From Pseudomonas azotoformans (GTDB taxonomy: Bacteria; Pseudomonadota; Gammaproteobacteria; Pseudomonadales; Pseudomonadaceae): a stretch of 64,000 nucleotides of DNA. The stretch is taken from contig NZ_CP014546.1 in NCBI RefSeq assembly GCF_001579805.1, forward strand, positions 4,402,001-4,466,000. The letters run 5' to 3'. The notes beneath the pieces are model-generated. The model made no database searches and was not told where the DNA came from. It saw only the letters and a list, made by a program, of their open reading frames with translations. Positions within the stretch are counted from its first letter, which is position 1, and the number at the start of each line of letters is the position of its first letter. The position numbers and the translations under genes were made by a program. Below, in pieces: positions 54,382-62,883 of this stretch.

Positions 54382-56523
54382 ATGTCGCTTTCAAGTAATT
54401 TAATGCGGTTATCCTACAGCGAAAAGCACTGGTTACCTTGGTTCGGCAAAACTGGGAAAATGATGATGAGTTGGTCATGCCGACTCAATCAGTCGGCTTA
54501 CCCTGTGATCGAGCAAACATTTGAAGCCATTGCCCAAACCCGCGCCCAGTTGCTTCATAACTGGGCGCGCGAACAATGGGAGCACCTCGCTGAACTGGCG
54601 GAATGTCTCGGGCGGGATTTTGTTCATATCGACCGCAGTTCGCTGATGGAAAAGCTCAGTCAGGCTGAAGATTTTTCCGAGTTGTTTGTTGTGGGTGTCG
54701 ACGGTGTTGTTATCGCCTCTACTTGGAGCGAACGTTGCCAATATAAGCTTGAGAAAAGCTGCGCCCTGGTCGAAGGGTTGAAGGCGCCGTTTCTTCACGG
54801 CCCATACAGCGATCCATTGACCTTGCAAATCGGCCCATCGACTTCACGCTTTCACGACGAAGTGACATTGATGTTTTATCAGCCTCTGAGGGTTGATGGA
54901 AAAGTCGTCGGTTGTCTCTGCGGTCGTGTACCGAACGATGTGTTGGGTGATCTTATCCAGCGCGAGGCAGGGCATATCTATACTGAGTCGGGCGACAATT
55001 ATCTGTTCATGGCGCAATCACACTTTGATCCGATGATTGCACCGGGAACCGCGTTGTCGCGCTCACGTTTCGAAGACGGTGAGTTTACCCTCGGCGAAAA
55101 CCTGAAAAGTGGTGTGCGCACGCCTTACAATACCGTGCAGATTCAACGACATACCGAGCTGGAATTGCGCTTTACCGATCCCGCGACCCAGCAGTTGCAT
55201 CCAGGTGTCCGCGAAACCATTCGTACAGGCTCCAACCTGTTTGTGACTTATCCCGGTTACCCGGACTACAGGCACATTCCGGTGGTTGGCAAAGGGGTTA
55301 CATTCCAGATGCAAGGATCCCCTGATTGCTGGGGAATGATGTGTGAGGCCGATCTGGAGGAGGTTTACCGTCGGCGCTCACTCAGTTACGGCTTGCTAAA
55401 ACCTTACATTGCAACCATGACAGGGCTCTTTACCTTAAACTTCATAGTCCAGCATTATAGCGGCTTGGCGCAGGGGGTAATCGATAGTATCGAGGTTTTG
55501 GGTATGGTCTGCGCCACCTTATTGTTTAGCCTGTTGGGGCCTCAACGACTTGCGCTTAGGTTGCGCGAGATGACGGGTGTAATCAGGACCATCGCCGAGG
55601 GTGAGGGCAACCTTCGTCAACGTCTAGACGCTACTCGAATGTCCAACGATGAGACTGGTGACATGGGGCGCTGGATCAACAGCTTCATCGATAATCTGGA
55701 TTCGGTTGTTGGGCAAGTGGTCAAGTCATGTCGCACCGTCGGCGCCACCAATCAGAAGATGTTGGAGTGCAGCCAGGAAGCTGGCGTCACTTCGGCGGAA
55801 GTGGCCGACGCCGTGCGTCAGATGATGATTATCGTTGAGGACCAATTGGGTGAAATCCAGCGAGCCTCCGCAAGCGCAGAGCAAATGAAACAGGCAATGG
55901 ACGAAGTTGTTACCCGTGCCCGCGAGCAGTTTCTTATCGTGCAGTCAGATACGCGGTCGATTCGGGATGTGGTTGAGCGTTCTTCTTCGAGCGTACAGTT
56001 GCTTGACAGCCGCATGACGCAAATCGGCAACATTACCGGCTTGATCAGTGACATCACCAATCAGACCAATCTCCTTGCACTCAATGCCGCCATCGAGGCT
56101 GCGCGTGCGGGAGAGCATGGGCGAGGTTTTGCGGTGGTTGCCGATGAGGTACGTACTCTTGCCTCACGAACCTCTCGGGCCGCCGACGACATTAGGCAGA
56201 TGATCGAAGGCTTGCAGAATGAAACGCAAAACGCCGTTGGTTTTATGAAGGAGGGAGTCAGAGACGTAGATAACAGCCTGCATCTGGCCGAAGATGCCTC
56301 CTCGGAAAATGTGCATCTGCACCAAGCGGTGGAAAGTATGTTTGCGATCATTCAGCAACTCAACAATCGGAGCCTCGATTACGGTAAGACGATCAAACAG
56401 GTCGAGCAGTCCTCCTCAGAAATGCAGCAGATGGTGGTAGTGTTACAAGGCAGTGCTGAGACCGTGAGGCTTAATGCCAATAAACTCCAAAAATTGGTGG
56501 GGCAGTTTGAGGTGAGCACCTAG
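54382..56523 (+). CDS. Methyl-accepting chemotaxis protein with N-terminal sensor and membrane hairpin
   Basis: A 713-residue chemoreceptor. The N-terminal 330 residues hold a sensor region with Cache/PAS-like text ([20 protein letters not shown] near residue 105 and [20 protein letters not shown] near 165) but no hydrophobic helix before it. Two hydrophobic segments lie close together at about 340-360 and 368-388, then a HAMP (390-440) and the signalling domain with the hairpin tip [20 protein letters not shown] (near 555) and [23 protein letters not shown] 54382 follows GGAGAGG. Placement after aromatic catabolic genes suggests it senses such a compound; that is inference. Confidence 0.88.
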   Translation: MSLSSNLMRLSYSEKHWLPWFGKTGKMMMSWSCRLNQSAYPVIEQTFEAIAQTRAQLLHNWAREQWEHLAELAECLGRDFVHIDRSSLMEKLSQAEDFSELFVVGVDGVVIASTWSERCQYKLEKSCALVEGLKAPFLHGPYSDPLTLQIGPSTSRFHDEVTLMFYQPLRVDGKVVGCLCGRVPNDVLGDLIQREAGHIYTESGDNYLFMAQSHFDPMIAPGTALSRSRFEDGEFTLGENLKSGVRTPYNTVQIQRHTELELRFTDPATQQLHPGVRETIRTGSNLFVTYPGYPDYRHIPVVGKGVTFQMQGSPDCWGMMCEADLEEVYRRRSLSYGLLKPYIATMTGLFTLNFIVQHYSGLAQGVIDSIEVLGMVCATLLFSLLGPQRLALRLREMTGVIRTIAEGEGNLRQRLDATRMSNDETGDMGRWINSFIDNLDSVVGQVVKSCRTVGATNQKMLECSQEAGVTSAEVADAVRQMMIIVEDQLGEIQRASASAEQMKQAMDEVVTRAREQFLIVQSDTRSIRDVVERSSSSVQLLDSRMTQIGNITGLISDITNQTNLLALNAAIEAARAGEHGRGFAVVADEVRTLASRTSRAADDIRQMIEGLQNETQNAVGFMKEGVRDVDNSLHLAEDASSENVHLHQAVESMFAIIQQLNNRSLDYGKTIKQVEQSSSEMQQMVVVLQGSAETVRLNANKLQKLVGQFEVST

Positions 56524-56618
56524 CTTTAAATTTCAACCCGGGAGGGGCGCCCTGCAGATTCAAGCAACTGATGTGCGCATTCCACGCCATCCGGCGACGC
56601 AGGTTGGCATTGCTAGTC

Positions 56619-57367
56619 TTAAGTCCCTGCCGTCGTCAATTTCGTCGCGCGCCTGCGCAGCGAATCGCCCTTGGGTTCGATGCTGTAAGTGTTGTGCACA
56701 AGACGGTCGAGGGTCGCATCGCCCAAGGTCGGATAATCGATCAGCACACGCCATTTGTCCATCGGCGTCTGGCTGGTGACCAGCGTCGAGCGGTTCCCAT
56801 AGCAGTCGTCCAGCAGTTCCAACATGTCCCACCGTTGCGTCGCAGTAAATGGCACCAGATCCCAGCCGTCGAGGATCAGTAGGTCGGTTTTGGCATAACC
56901 CGCCATCAGTTTCGCGAAGCGCACGTCTCCGTGAGGTAGCCCCAGTTCTGCCACCAGGCGCGGCAGACGTGGGTAGCGCACGCTGTTGCCGTCTCGGCAG
57001 ACCTTGTGGGCCAGCGCTTAGGCCAGCCAGGTTTTGCCCACTCCGGTGGGGCCGTCGATGATCAGGTTCAGGCCGTCTTGAAGCGATTGGCCGCTGCCTA
57101 ATTGCAGGTCAGGGGCTTGTCCAGGTCGTGTGGCCTGCGGTAATCGATGTCTTCCAATCAGGCGTTGTGTCTCAGTCTTGCTACTTTGAGGCGGGTCGTC
57201 AGGCGTGCGTATTCACGTTCGGTCAGCTCGCCGTCGGCCATCAGTCCCAAGCGTTCATCGAAGCTGAGGTCGTTGATGTCGGGCGTTGCATGCCGCTCGC
57301 CAAGCGCCTTGATCAGGTCTTGCAGGCGCAGGGTTTGCAACTTGTCCAGGATGGGATTGGGTAGCAT
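56619..57367 (-). pseudogene. istB: IS21-family helper ATPase (istB), decayed
   Basis: The start (MLPNPILDKLQTLRLQDLIK) and the SFDERLGLMADGELTEREYA, RLTTRLKVARLRHNA part read in one frame. Then come a stop and several shifts through the ATP-binding region, where HSTGVGKTW-like text is only partly legible. The tail reads YAKTDLLILDGWDLVPFTA and LVTSQTPMDKWRVLIDYPTL to KLTTAGT. The aspartate after LLIL and the C-terminal helices match IstB. No istA lies next to it. Confidence 0.85.
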
Positions 57368-57535
57368 TTTGCGCTCCTTTTTTAGATCAGTGGTAGTAGC
57401 CAGGGGCACGCAGATTGATGTGTTCGTCGGGCAGTAGAGGTGCGTGAGGGTACGAAGCAACTAGGGTTGCTGGATATCCTCTATTGCCCCAATGTACAGG
57501 TCCTCGGAATTTTTTCGTCATCCGCGATCGATGAT

Positions 57536-58090
57536 TTAAGTAGGGGGCGTGGCTCGACTTTCCAGGAGTGCACCGGCTTGAAATTAACCCATTACCGTAC
57601 TCACGCTGCGGTGCTCGGTCATCGTCATTACTTCACCCAATGGCACTCCCTGACGGCCGGCCTCGGTCATGAGCCCTGAGCACAAACTGTGCGCCGACTA
57701 ATAGCCGTCCAAGCCTGCCAGCTTTGCACGGCGCTGAACGAAACGGGCCACCTGGTCAGCCGATAAGCCTGCCGTTCCCGCGTTGTCACCCTTATACAGG
57801 CGCCGAAACAGCGGTCCCGACGCTGCAGGCGTAATCTTCAGCCATTCGGTCAGCGCTTGAGCGACGGGGCCGCGCAGCGATTTTTCACGGCGAGTGCCGC
57901 CGGTGTCGGTCTTGGTGGTGCCTAAGGCATACAACCATGTATCAGCATTCAGGCGACACAGGTCGCCGATCTGCAAACCAACCACCTCGGAGCTCCGTCG
58001 GCCACCACCACTCCAGGCTAACAGGAGCAGGGCTCGGTCACGCTGACCGCGAAGACCATTTGTGCAGGTAGCCAATAGCGTTTGTAGAGG
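57536..58090 (-). pseudogene. Tyrosine recombinase relic, copy 2 (catalytic tyrosine codon is a stop)
   Basis: Minus-strand text follows copy 1 at 9.7 kb but extends further upstream: LRGQRDRALLLLAWSGGGRR, SSEVVGLQIGDLCRLNADTW, PAASGPLFRRLYKGDNAG, RFVQRRAKLAGLDGY, stop (TAG), SAHSLCSGLMTEAGRQGVPL, TMTEHRSVSTVMG, stop (TAA), FQAGALLESRATPPT. The second stop replaces the catalytic tyrosine of MGYF, and the arginine of the H-x2-R box is cysteine. It is in the same orientation as copy 1. The N-terminal domain is missing. Confidence 0.85.
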
Positions 58091-58293
58091 ACCAAACAAA
58101 TCTCTAAAAAAATAGTCGGTCCCAAGGTTGCCAAACCAAAGGCGTATTGAAGGGGCAAGCGGCGCGGGCTCATACATCAACAGATCGGGTGTTCAAGGCA
58201 ACTAAGGCTGATTATCAGCGTTTAATCTAGACCTTCAAAGGTATGGCCGTAAGGGCGCAACCAATGTTAGCCGTTACCTAAATAACGGATATG

Positions 58294-58306
58294 CCCCCCC
58301 CCCCCC
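58294..58306 (+). repeat. Homopolymer of 13 cytosines
   Basis: A run of 13 C residues interrupts very AT-rich sequence (58307-58380). It lies about 300 bases upstream of the class II aldolase start. No gene reads through it. Bases 58091-58290 hold the decayed upstream flank of the recombinase relic. Confidence 0.9.
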
Positions 58307-58446
58307 ACTAAAATAAAAATGCAATTATATGATTATATATTGTTTAAATATTAAAAAAACTGATTATTAGCATATGACTACAAAGACTTTCACAGGCGTT
58401 TCTTAGACGAATATCTTTCAGTACAGAGACACCACACTCGACCCGA

Positions 58447-58605
58447 CCCCTCGCATGGTGGAGGTGAGCACCGACCCAACCCAACTGCGAGGGGCCCCCT
58501 GATCATGACAACCTGACCGCTTTCCCCGCCGCCACACCGTCCTTGCGTTTCCACCGCCGGCCAAGCCGAGCCACGAATTCGCTCGCCCAAAAAAAATGAT
58601 CAGGG
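58447..58605 (+). promoter_or_regulatory. Structured 5' leader with complementary segments ending at the aldolase ribosome site
   Basis: CCCCTCGCA (58447-58455) pairs perfectly with TGCGAGGGG (58486-58494), and immediately after it CCCTGATCAT (58497-58506) pairs perfectly with ATGATCAGGG (58596-58605). The last segment contains the only plausible ribosome site (CAGGGT) of the ATG at 58613, so pairing would hide it. TGATCA is itself palindromic, so the two copies could instead be protein-binding sites. Whether the region is transcribed is not shown by sequence. Confidence 0.5.
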
Positions 58606-58612
58606 TCACCGT

Positions 58613-59446
58613 ATGAGCCATTCCACACTGTTCCCCCAAACCATCTACACCTTGCCCTACGACAACAACCGCCTGGCCCTGGGCGCAGTGCCCAAGCTGG
58701 ACGACCCCCTGCAAGAACGCGTGAACCGCAAGCAAAAACTCGCCGCCGCCTACCGCCTGTTCGGCCGTCTGGGCTACGAGGTTGGCGTGGCAGGGCACTT
58801 CACCGCCCGTGACCCGGTGCACCGGGACCACTACTGGATCAACCCACTGGGCGTGCCGTTCTCGCAAATCACCGTCTCGCACCTGCTGCGCGTGGATAGC
58901 AACGGCCAAGTCGTCGAAGGCGAAGGCATGCTCAACACCAGCGCCCTGGAACTGCACCACGACTTGCAACAGGCGCGGCCTGAAGTGGTCGGCATTGCCC
59001 ACCTGCACGGCTTCCACGGTCGAGTGTGGTCGTCGCTGGGCCGCTTGTTTGACCCGATCACCGCCGAGTCCGGCGCGTTCCTCGATGACCAGGTGATCTT
59101 CCCGCGCCACGCCCTACGAACCGCCACTGGCGCGCTGGAACAAGACCGCAAGATCGTCGCCCAGGCCTTTGTCGAAACCTTCGCCCAGAACAACCTGCTG
59201 GTGTGGCAGAACCACGGCCTGTGGGTCACCGGCGAGACCGTGGAAAGCGCCGCCTGGCGTTTCATCCTCGCCGAAGACACCGCTCGTGTGCACCTGCTGG
59301 CGCACTCGGCGGGTGCACCGTTGATTCCTGCGCCGGATGCATTGGAAGGCGGTATCGACAGGGCGCGGCATGAGTTTTTCGCCTGGCTCAACTTCCTGCC
59401 GCTGTGGGACCAGATCCGCACTGAAGAACCCGACCTGCTCAACTAA
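58613..59446 (+). CDS. Class II aldolase/adducin family protein
   Basis: A 277-residue protein of the fuculose-aldolase/adducin fold. The zinc-site histidines are recognisable in GIAHLHGFHGR (near residue 124) and in WQNHGLWVTG (near 200), and GVAGHFTARD near 58 is the phosphate/carboxylate loop. Members perform retro-aldol cleavage or decarboxylation, and many are of unknown substrate. It opens an operon with a sulfonate-type binding protein, TonB receptor and FMN monooxygenase, with 10 bases to the next start. Confidence 0.88.
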   Translation: MSHSTLFPQTIYTLPYDNNRLALGAVPKLDDPLQERVNRKQKLAAAYRLFGRLGYEVGVAGHFTARDPVHRDHYWINPLGVPFSQITVSHLLRVDSNGQVVEGEGMLNTSALELHHDLQQARPEVVGIAHLHGFHGRVWSSLGRLFDPITAESGAFLDDQVIFPRHALRTATGALEQDRKIVAQAFVETFAQNNLLVWQNHGLWVTGETVESAAWRFILAEDTARVHLLAHSAGAPLIPAPDALEGGIDRARHEFFAWLNFLPLWDQIRTEEPDLLN

Positions 59447-59456
59447 GGCGCCCACC

Positions 59457-60419
59457 ATGCACAGTCTTTCCCGACGGCAATTGCTGCTGGCCGGTGGCGT
59501 GCTTGCAGCTGGTTCTTTGCTGGGCCGTCAAGCTCACGCCGCCGAACCGTTGCGTGTCTGGCGCTACAAAGGCATGGCCGCGTCGTTCATGGCCGATGCC
59601 GGCCAGGCGGATACGCCGTACCCGGTGGAATGGGTGGACGTCAGCGGCGGCAACCTAGTGTTGGAAGCCTTGAGCAGCGGTCATCTGGATTACGCCTTCA
59701 TGAGCGAGATTCCGCCGATTTTTGCCTCGATTGCCAAGGTGCCGATTGCGTTGGTTGCGCTGTTTCAAGGCGACCAGAACGACACCAGCCTGGTGGTGAA
59801 AAAAGACAGCGGCCTGCGCACGGTCCAGGACCTCAAGGGCAAGACCATCAGCTATGTGCGGGCCACCAACACCCACTACTTCATACTGAACATGTTCGCA
59901 CAAAACGGCTTGTCCCTGGCCGATGTGGAGGCCGTGCCGCAGCCGGTGCAGGACGCGCTCACCGCGTTTCGCAACGGCCATGTGGATGCCATTGTCACGG
60001 GCGGCATCAGTGCCCTGCAAGCCATCAGCCAAATGGACGGCGAGTTGCTGGCGGACGTCATCCGCTACTACTCCGGCAAATACGTGATTGCGACCACGCA
60101 ACAGGTATTGGCCAACCCTCAACGCCGCAGCCAGGTAGGCGATTTTTTGCAGCGTGAGAGAGCCACCTGGGACTGGGTCAATGCCCATCCCGAACGCTGG
60201 GCCGAGCGCAGTGAAGCGCTGACCGGTATCGACCGCGCGTTGTACTTGCGCCAGTTCCAGCAGCGCAGCCGACCGGCGCGCCTGCTAGGCATCGATACCG
60301 ACGCCATCAACTCCCAGCAGCAGGTGGCCGACCTGTTTTACCAAAACCATTTGATTAGCCAGAGCGTCGATGCACGACCGCTGTGGCGCGACGACTTCAA
60401 CCCTATTTTGAACAGTTGA
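59457..60419 (+). CDS. ABC transporter substrate-binding protein (SsuA/aliphatic-sulfonate type)
   Basis: A 320-residue periplasmic protein with an N-terminal SRRQLLLAGGVLAAG signal (Tat-like twin arginine) ending near AHAAEP, then the NMT1/SsuA-like fold: SGGNLVLEALSSGHLDYAFM near residue 60, LKGKTISYVRATNTHYFI near 125. The frame is open upstream to 59337, but ATG 59457 begins the signal peptide, 8 bases after AAGG. The matching permease and ATPase are not in the window and may lie beyond its right edge. Confidence 0.86.
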   Translation: MHSLSRRQLLLAGGVLAAGSLLGRQAHAAEPLRVWRYKGMAASFMADAGQADTPYPVEWVDVSGGNLVLEALSSGHLDYAFMSEIPPIFASIAKVPIALVALFQGDQNDTSLVVKKDSGLRTVQDLKGKTISYVRATNTHYFILNMFAQNGLSLADVEAVPQPVQDALTAFRNGHVDAIVTGGISALQAISQMDGELLADVIRYYSGKYVIATTQQVLANPQRRSQVGDFLQRERATWDWVNAHPERWAERSEALTGIDRALYLRQFQQRSRPARLLGIDTDAINSQQQVADLFYQNHLISQSVDARPLWRDDFNPILNS

Positions 60420-60425
60420 CCTGCC

Positions 60426-62870
60426 ATGAAACTCACTGCCTACCGTTCCACCCTGCAACTTGCACCCCTGATGTTCGCCGGCTTCAGCATGCTGCCGGTC
60501 TATGCCGCCACCACTGATGACACCCTGGACACGGTGATCGTCACCGGCTCCCGGGGCAGCGAAGCGCGCACCGTCACCAGCAGCCCGGCGCCGATCGATG
60601 TGATCAGCGCCCAGCAACTGGAAAAAACCGGCTCCAGCAGCCTGCGTGCCGCGTTGCAGAAAACCTTGCCGTCGTTTTCCCAGCGTCCCTCGGGCACCTC
60701 CAACGACAGCGTCGCCCGGCCCTATAGCCTGCGCGGCCTCAACGGTTCCAACGTGCTAGTGCTGGTCAATGGCAAGCGCCGTCACAACAGTGCAGTGATC
60801 AACCTCGACTCCACGGCGGCCTACGGCACCAACCCGGTGGACCTGGATATGATCCCGGTCAGTGCCATCGACCATATCGAGGTGCTGCGCGACGGCGCCT
60901 CGGCGCAATATGGTTCGGATGCGATTGCCGGGGTGATCAACATCATCCTCAAGCAAAACGACCATGGCGGCTCGGTCAGCACCTCCTACGGCGAATACAC
61001 CAAAGGCGATGGCGGTACCATTCGCCAGACGCTGAACAGCGGGTTTGCCTTGCCCAATGACGGCTTCTTCAACCTGTCCCTGGACGCCAAGTCCCAGCAG
61101 ACTGCCGTGCGTGCGCGGGATGCGACGGGCGCGTTCTATTACCGCCAGCCCGACGGCTCGGCCGACCCGCGCGAGGCCAACGACAAGGACGTGCAGAAAA
61201 ACGGCCTGCCGAAAATCAAGGCAATCAACGTCGCCTACAACGCCGAATTGCCGCTGGACGATGTGACCCTGTATTCGTTCTCCACCCTCAGTAACCGCGA
61301 TGCGCGCGGTGGGCAGAACTACCGGCGACCGAACTCCACCAACATCATCCCGTCGATCTACCCTGACGGCACCGCGCCGTTCTACACCCTGCGCGAGACC
61401 GACTACCAAGTGGCAGCCGGTGGCAAGGGCAAGGTCGCCGAGTGGAACTGGGATTTGAGTTCGACCTTTGGCCGCGACAAAGGCGTGGCCGGTGCCGATG
61501 ACACCCTCAACGCGTCGCTGGGTCCGTCGAGCCCGACCCACTTCACCACCTACACCAACTACTTCGACCAGTGGACCAACAACCTCGACCTCACCCGCGC
61601 CTTTGACGTGGGCCTGAGCAAGCCGCTGCAAATCTCCGGCGGCCTTGAGCACCGGCATGAGCGTTACAAGACCGAGTCCGGCAACCCGCTGTCGTACATC
61701 AACGGTGGCTATATCTACCCAAGCGGCCCACTGGCCGGGCAGCCTGGCGCAGTGGGCGCGCAGGGTGCGATCACCCTGACGCCGGAAGACGAAGGCCAGG
61801 CCAGTCGCAGCAGCTACGCCAGCTATTTGGATGTGGGCGTCAACCCCACCGAAAAGCTCTACGTCGGCGTGGCCGGGCGCTTCGAGCATTACGACGACGA
61901 CTCCGGCAACACCCGCAGCGGCAAGCTGTCGCTGCGTTACGACCTGACCCCAGAGTTCGCCTTGCGCGGCACCTTGAGCAATGGTTTCCGCGCACCGTCG
62001 CTGTCGCAGTCGGTGTATGCGCAAACCGCCAACCAGTACACCTCGGTCAACGGCGTGGCGCAGTTCGTCGAGGCCAAGTCGGTACGGGTCGATTCCGTGC
62101 TGGGCCAGGCCCTCGGTGCTGAGGCGCTCAAACCGGAGAAGTCGCGCAATATCAGCGTCGGGTTTGCCTGGAAGCCGGTCCAGGAAGCCAACGTGACCCT
62201 GGATGCCTACCAGATCGAGATCCGTGACCGCATCGCCCAGACCGGCTTCCTGTATGGCACCGGCGTTGACCAGATCCTGCAAGCCAACGGTTTCCGCCCT
62301 GGCTACCGGGTGAAGTACTTCACCAACGCCGCCGACACCACCACGCGCGGTATCGACCTGGTCACCGACTACCGCGTCGACTACGGCGCCCTGGGTACCG
62401 TCAAGTACGGCGTCGCGGCGAACTACAACAAAACCACCATCGACAGCATCAAGTCGACGCCTGCCTCCCTCACCGCCGCCGGCAGCAACCTGGTGCTGTT
62501 CGACCGCGTGGCCCAGGGTTACCTGACCGTGGCCAACCCCAAGACCAAGCTGATCCTCAGCGCCAACTGGAAGGTCGACAACTTCGACATCAACGCTGGC
62601 CTGACCCGCTACGACAAGGTCATCGCCCGCGACGCCAACCCCGCTTATGACGTGACCTACGGCGCCAAATGGCTGACCGACCTGGAGGTGGCCTACAACC
62701 TCACCAAGGACCTGAACCTGGCGGTGGGCGCCAACAACATCCTCAACGTCAAGGCCGACAACAACGCATTCCCCCAAGGCGATATCAACGGTTTTCCGAA
62801 GTTCGGCAGCATCTCGCCGTTCGATCCCTACGGTGCGTTCTGGTACACCCGCGCCACCTACAACTTCTGA
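60426..62870 (+). CDS. TonB-dependent outer-membrane receptor
   Basis: An 814-residue receptor with a signal peptide (about 1-27, ending VYAAT), a TonB box-like DTVIVTG near residue 36, a plug domain (APIDVISAQQLEKTGSSSLR, GLNGSNVLVLVNGKRRHNSA, IEVLRDGASAQYGSDAIAGV) and a 22-strand barrel ending in the outer-membrane signature TRATYNF. Members of this plug type often serve iron complexes, but here the operon partners point to an organic nutrient. It follows the binding-protein stop by 6 bases. A long antisense frame over the gene is a GC-bias artefact. Confidence 0.92.
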   Translation: MKLTAYRSTLQLAPLMFAGFSMLPVYAATTDDTLDTVIVTGSRGSEARTVTSSPAPIDVISAQQLEKTGSSSLRAALQKTLPSFSQRPSGTSNDSVARPYSLRGLNGSNVLVLVNGKRRHNSAVINLDSTAAYGTNPVDLDMIPVSAIDHIEVLRDGASAQYGSDAIAGVINIILKQNDHGGSVSTSYGEYTKGDGGTIRQTLNSGFALPNDGFFNLSLDAKSQQTAVRARDATGAFYYRQPDGSADPREANDKDVQKNGLPKIKAINVAYNAELPLDDVTLYSFSTLSNRDARGGQNYRRPNSTNIIPSIYPDGTAPFYTLRETDYQVAAGGKGKVAEWNWDLSSTFGRDKGVAGADDTLNASLGPSSPTHFTTYTNYFDQWTNNLDLTRAFDVGLSKPLQISGGLEHRHERYKTESGNPLSYINGGYIYPSGPLAGQPGAVGAQGAITLTPEDEGQASRSSYASYLDVGVNPTEKLYVGVAGRFEHYDDDSGNTRSGKLSLRYDLTPEFALRGTLSNGFRAPSLSQSVYAQTANQYTSVNGVAQFVEAKSVRVDSVLGQALGAEALKPEKSRNISVGFAWKPVQEANVTLDAYQIEIRDRIAQTGFLYGTGVDQILQANGFRPGYRVKYFTNAADTTTRGIDLVTDYRVDYGALGTVKYGVAANYNKTTIDSIKSTPASLTAAGSNLVLFDRVAQGYLTVANPKTKLILSANWKVDNFDINAGLTRYDKVIARDANPAYDVTYGAKWLTDLEVAYNLTKDLNLAVGANNILNVKADNNAFPQGDINGFPKFGSISPFDPYGAFWYTRATYNF

Positions 62871-62883
62871 TGAGGACTGCGAC

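Noticed and set aside
57545..57580. Sequence resembling the transposon left-end junction (TGCACTCCTGGA versus TGCACCTCCTGGA)
   Set aside because: It is part of the recombinase reading frame (QAGALLESRA) and diverges right after the match, so it is coincidence and not a transposon right end.
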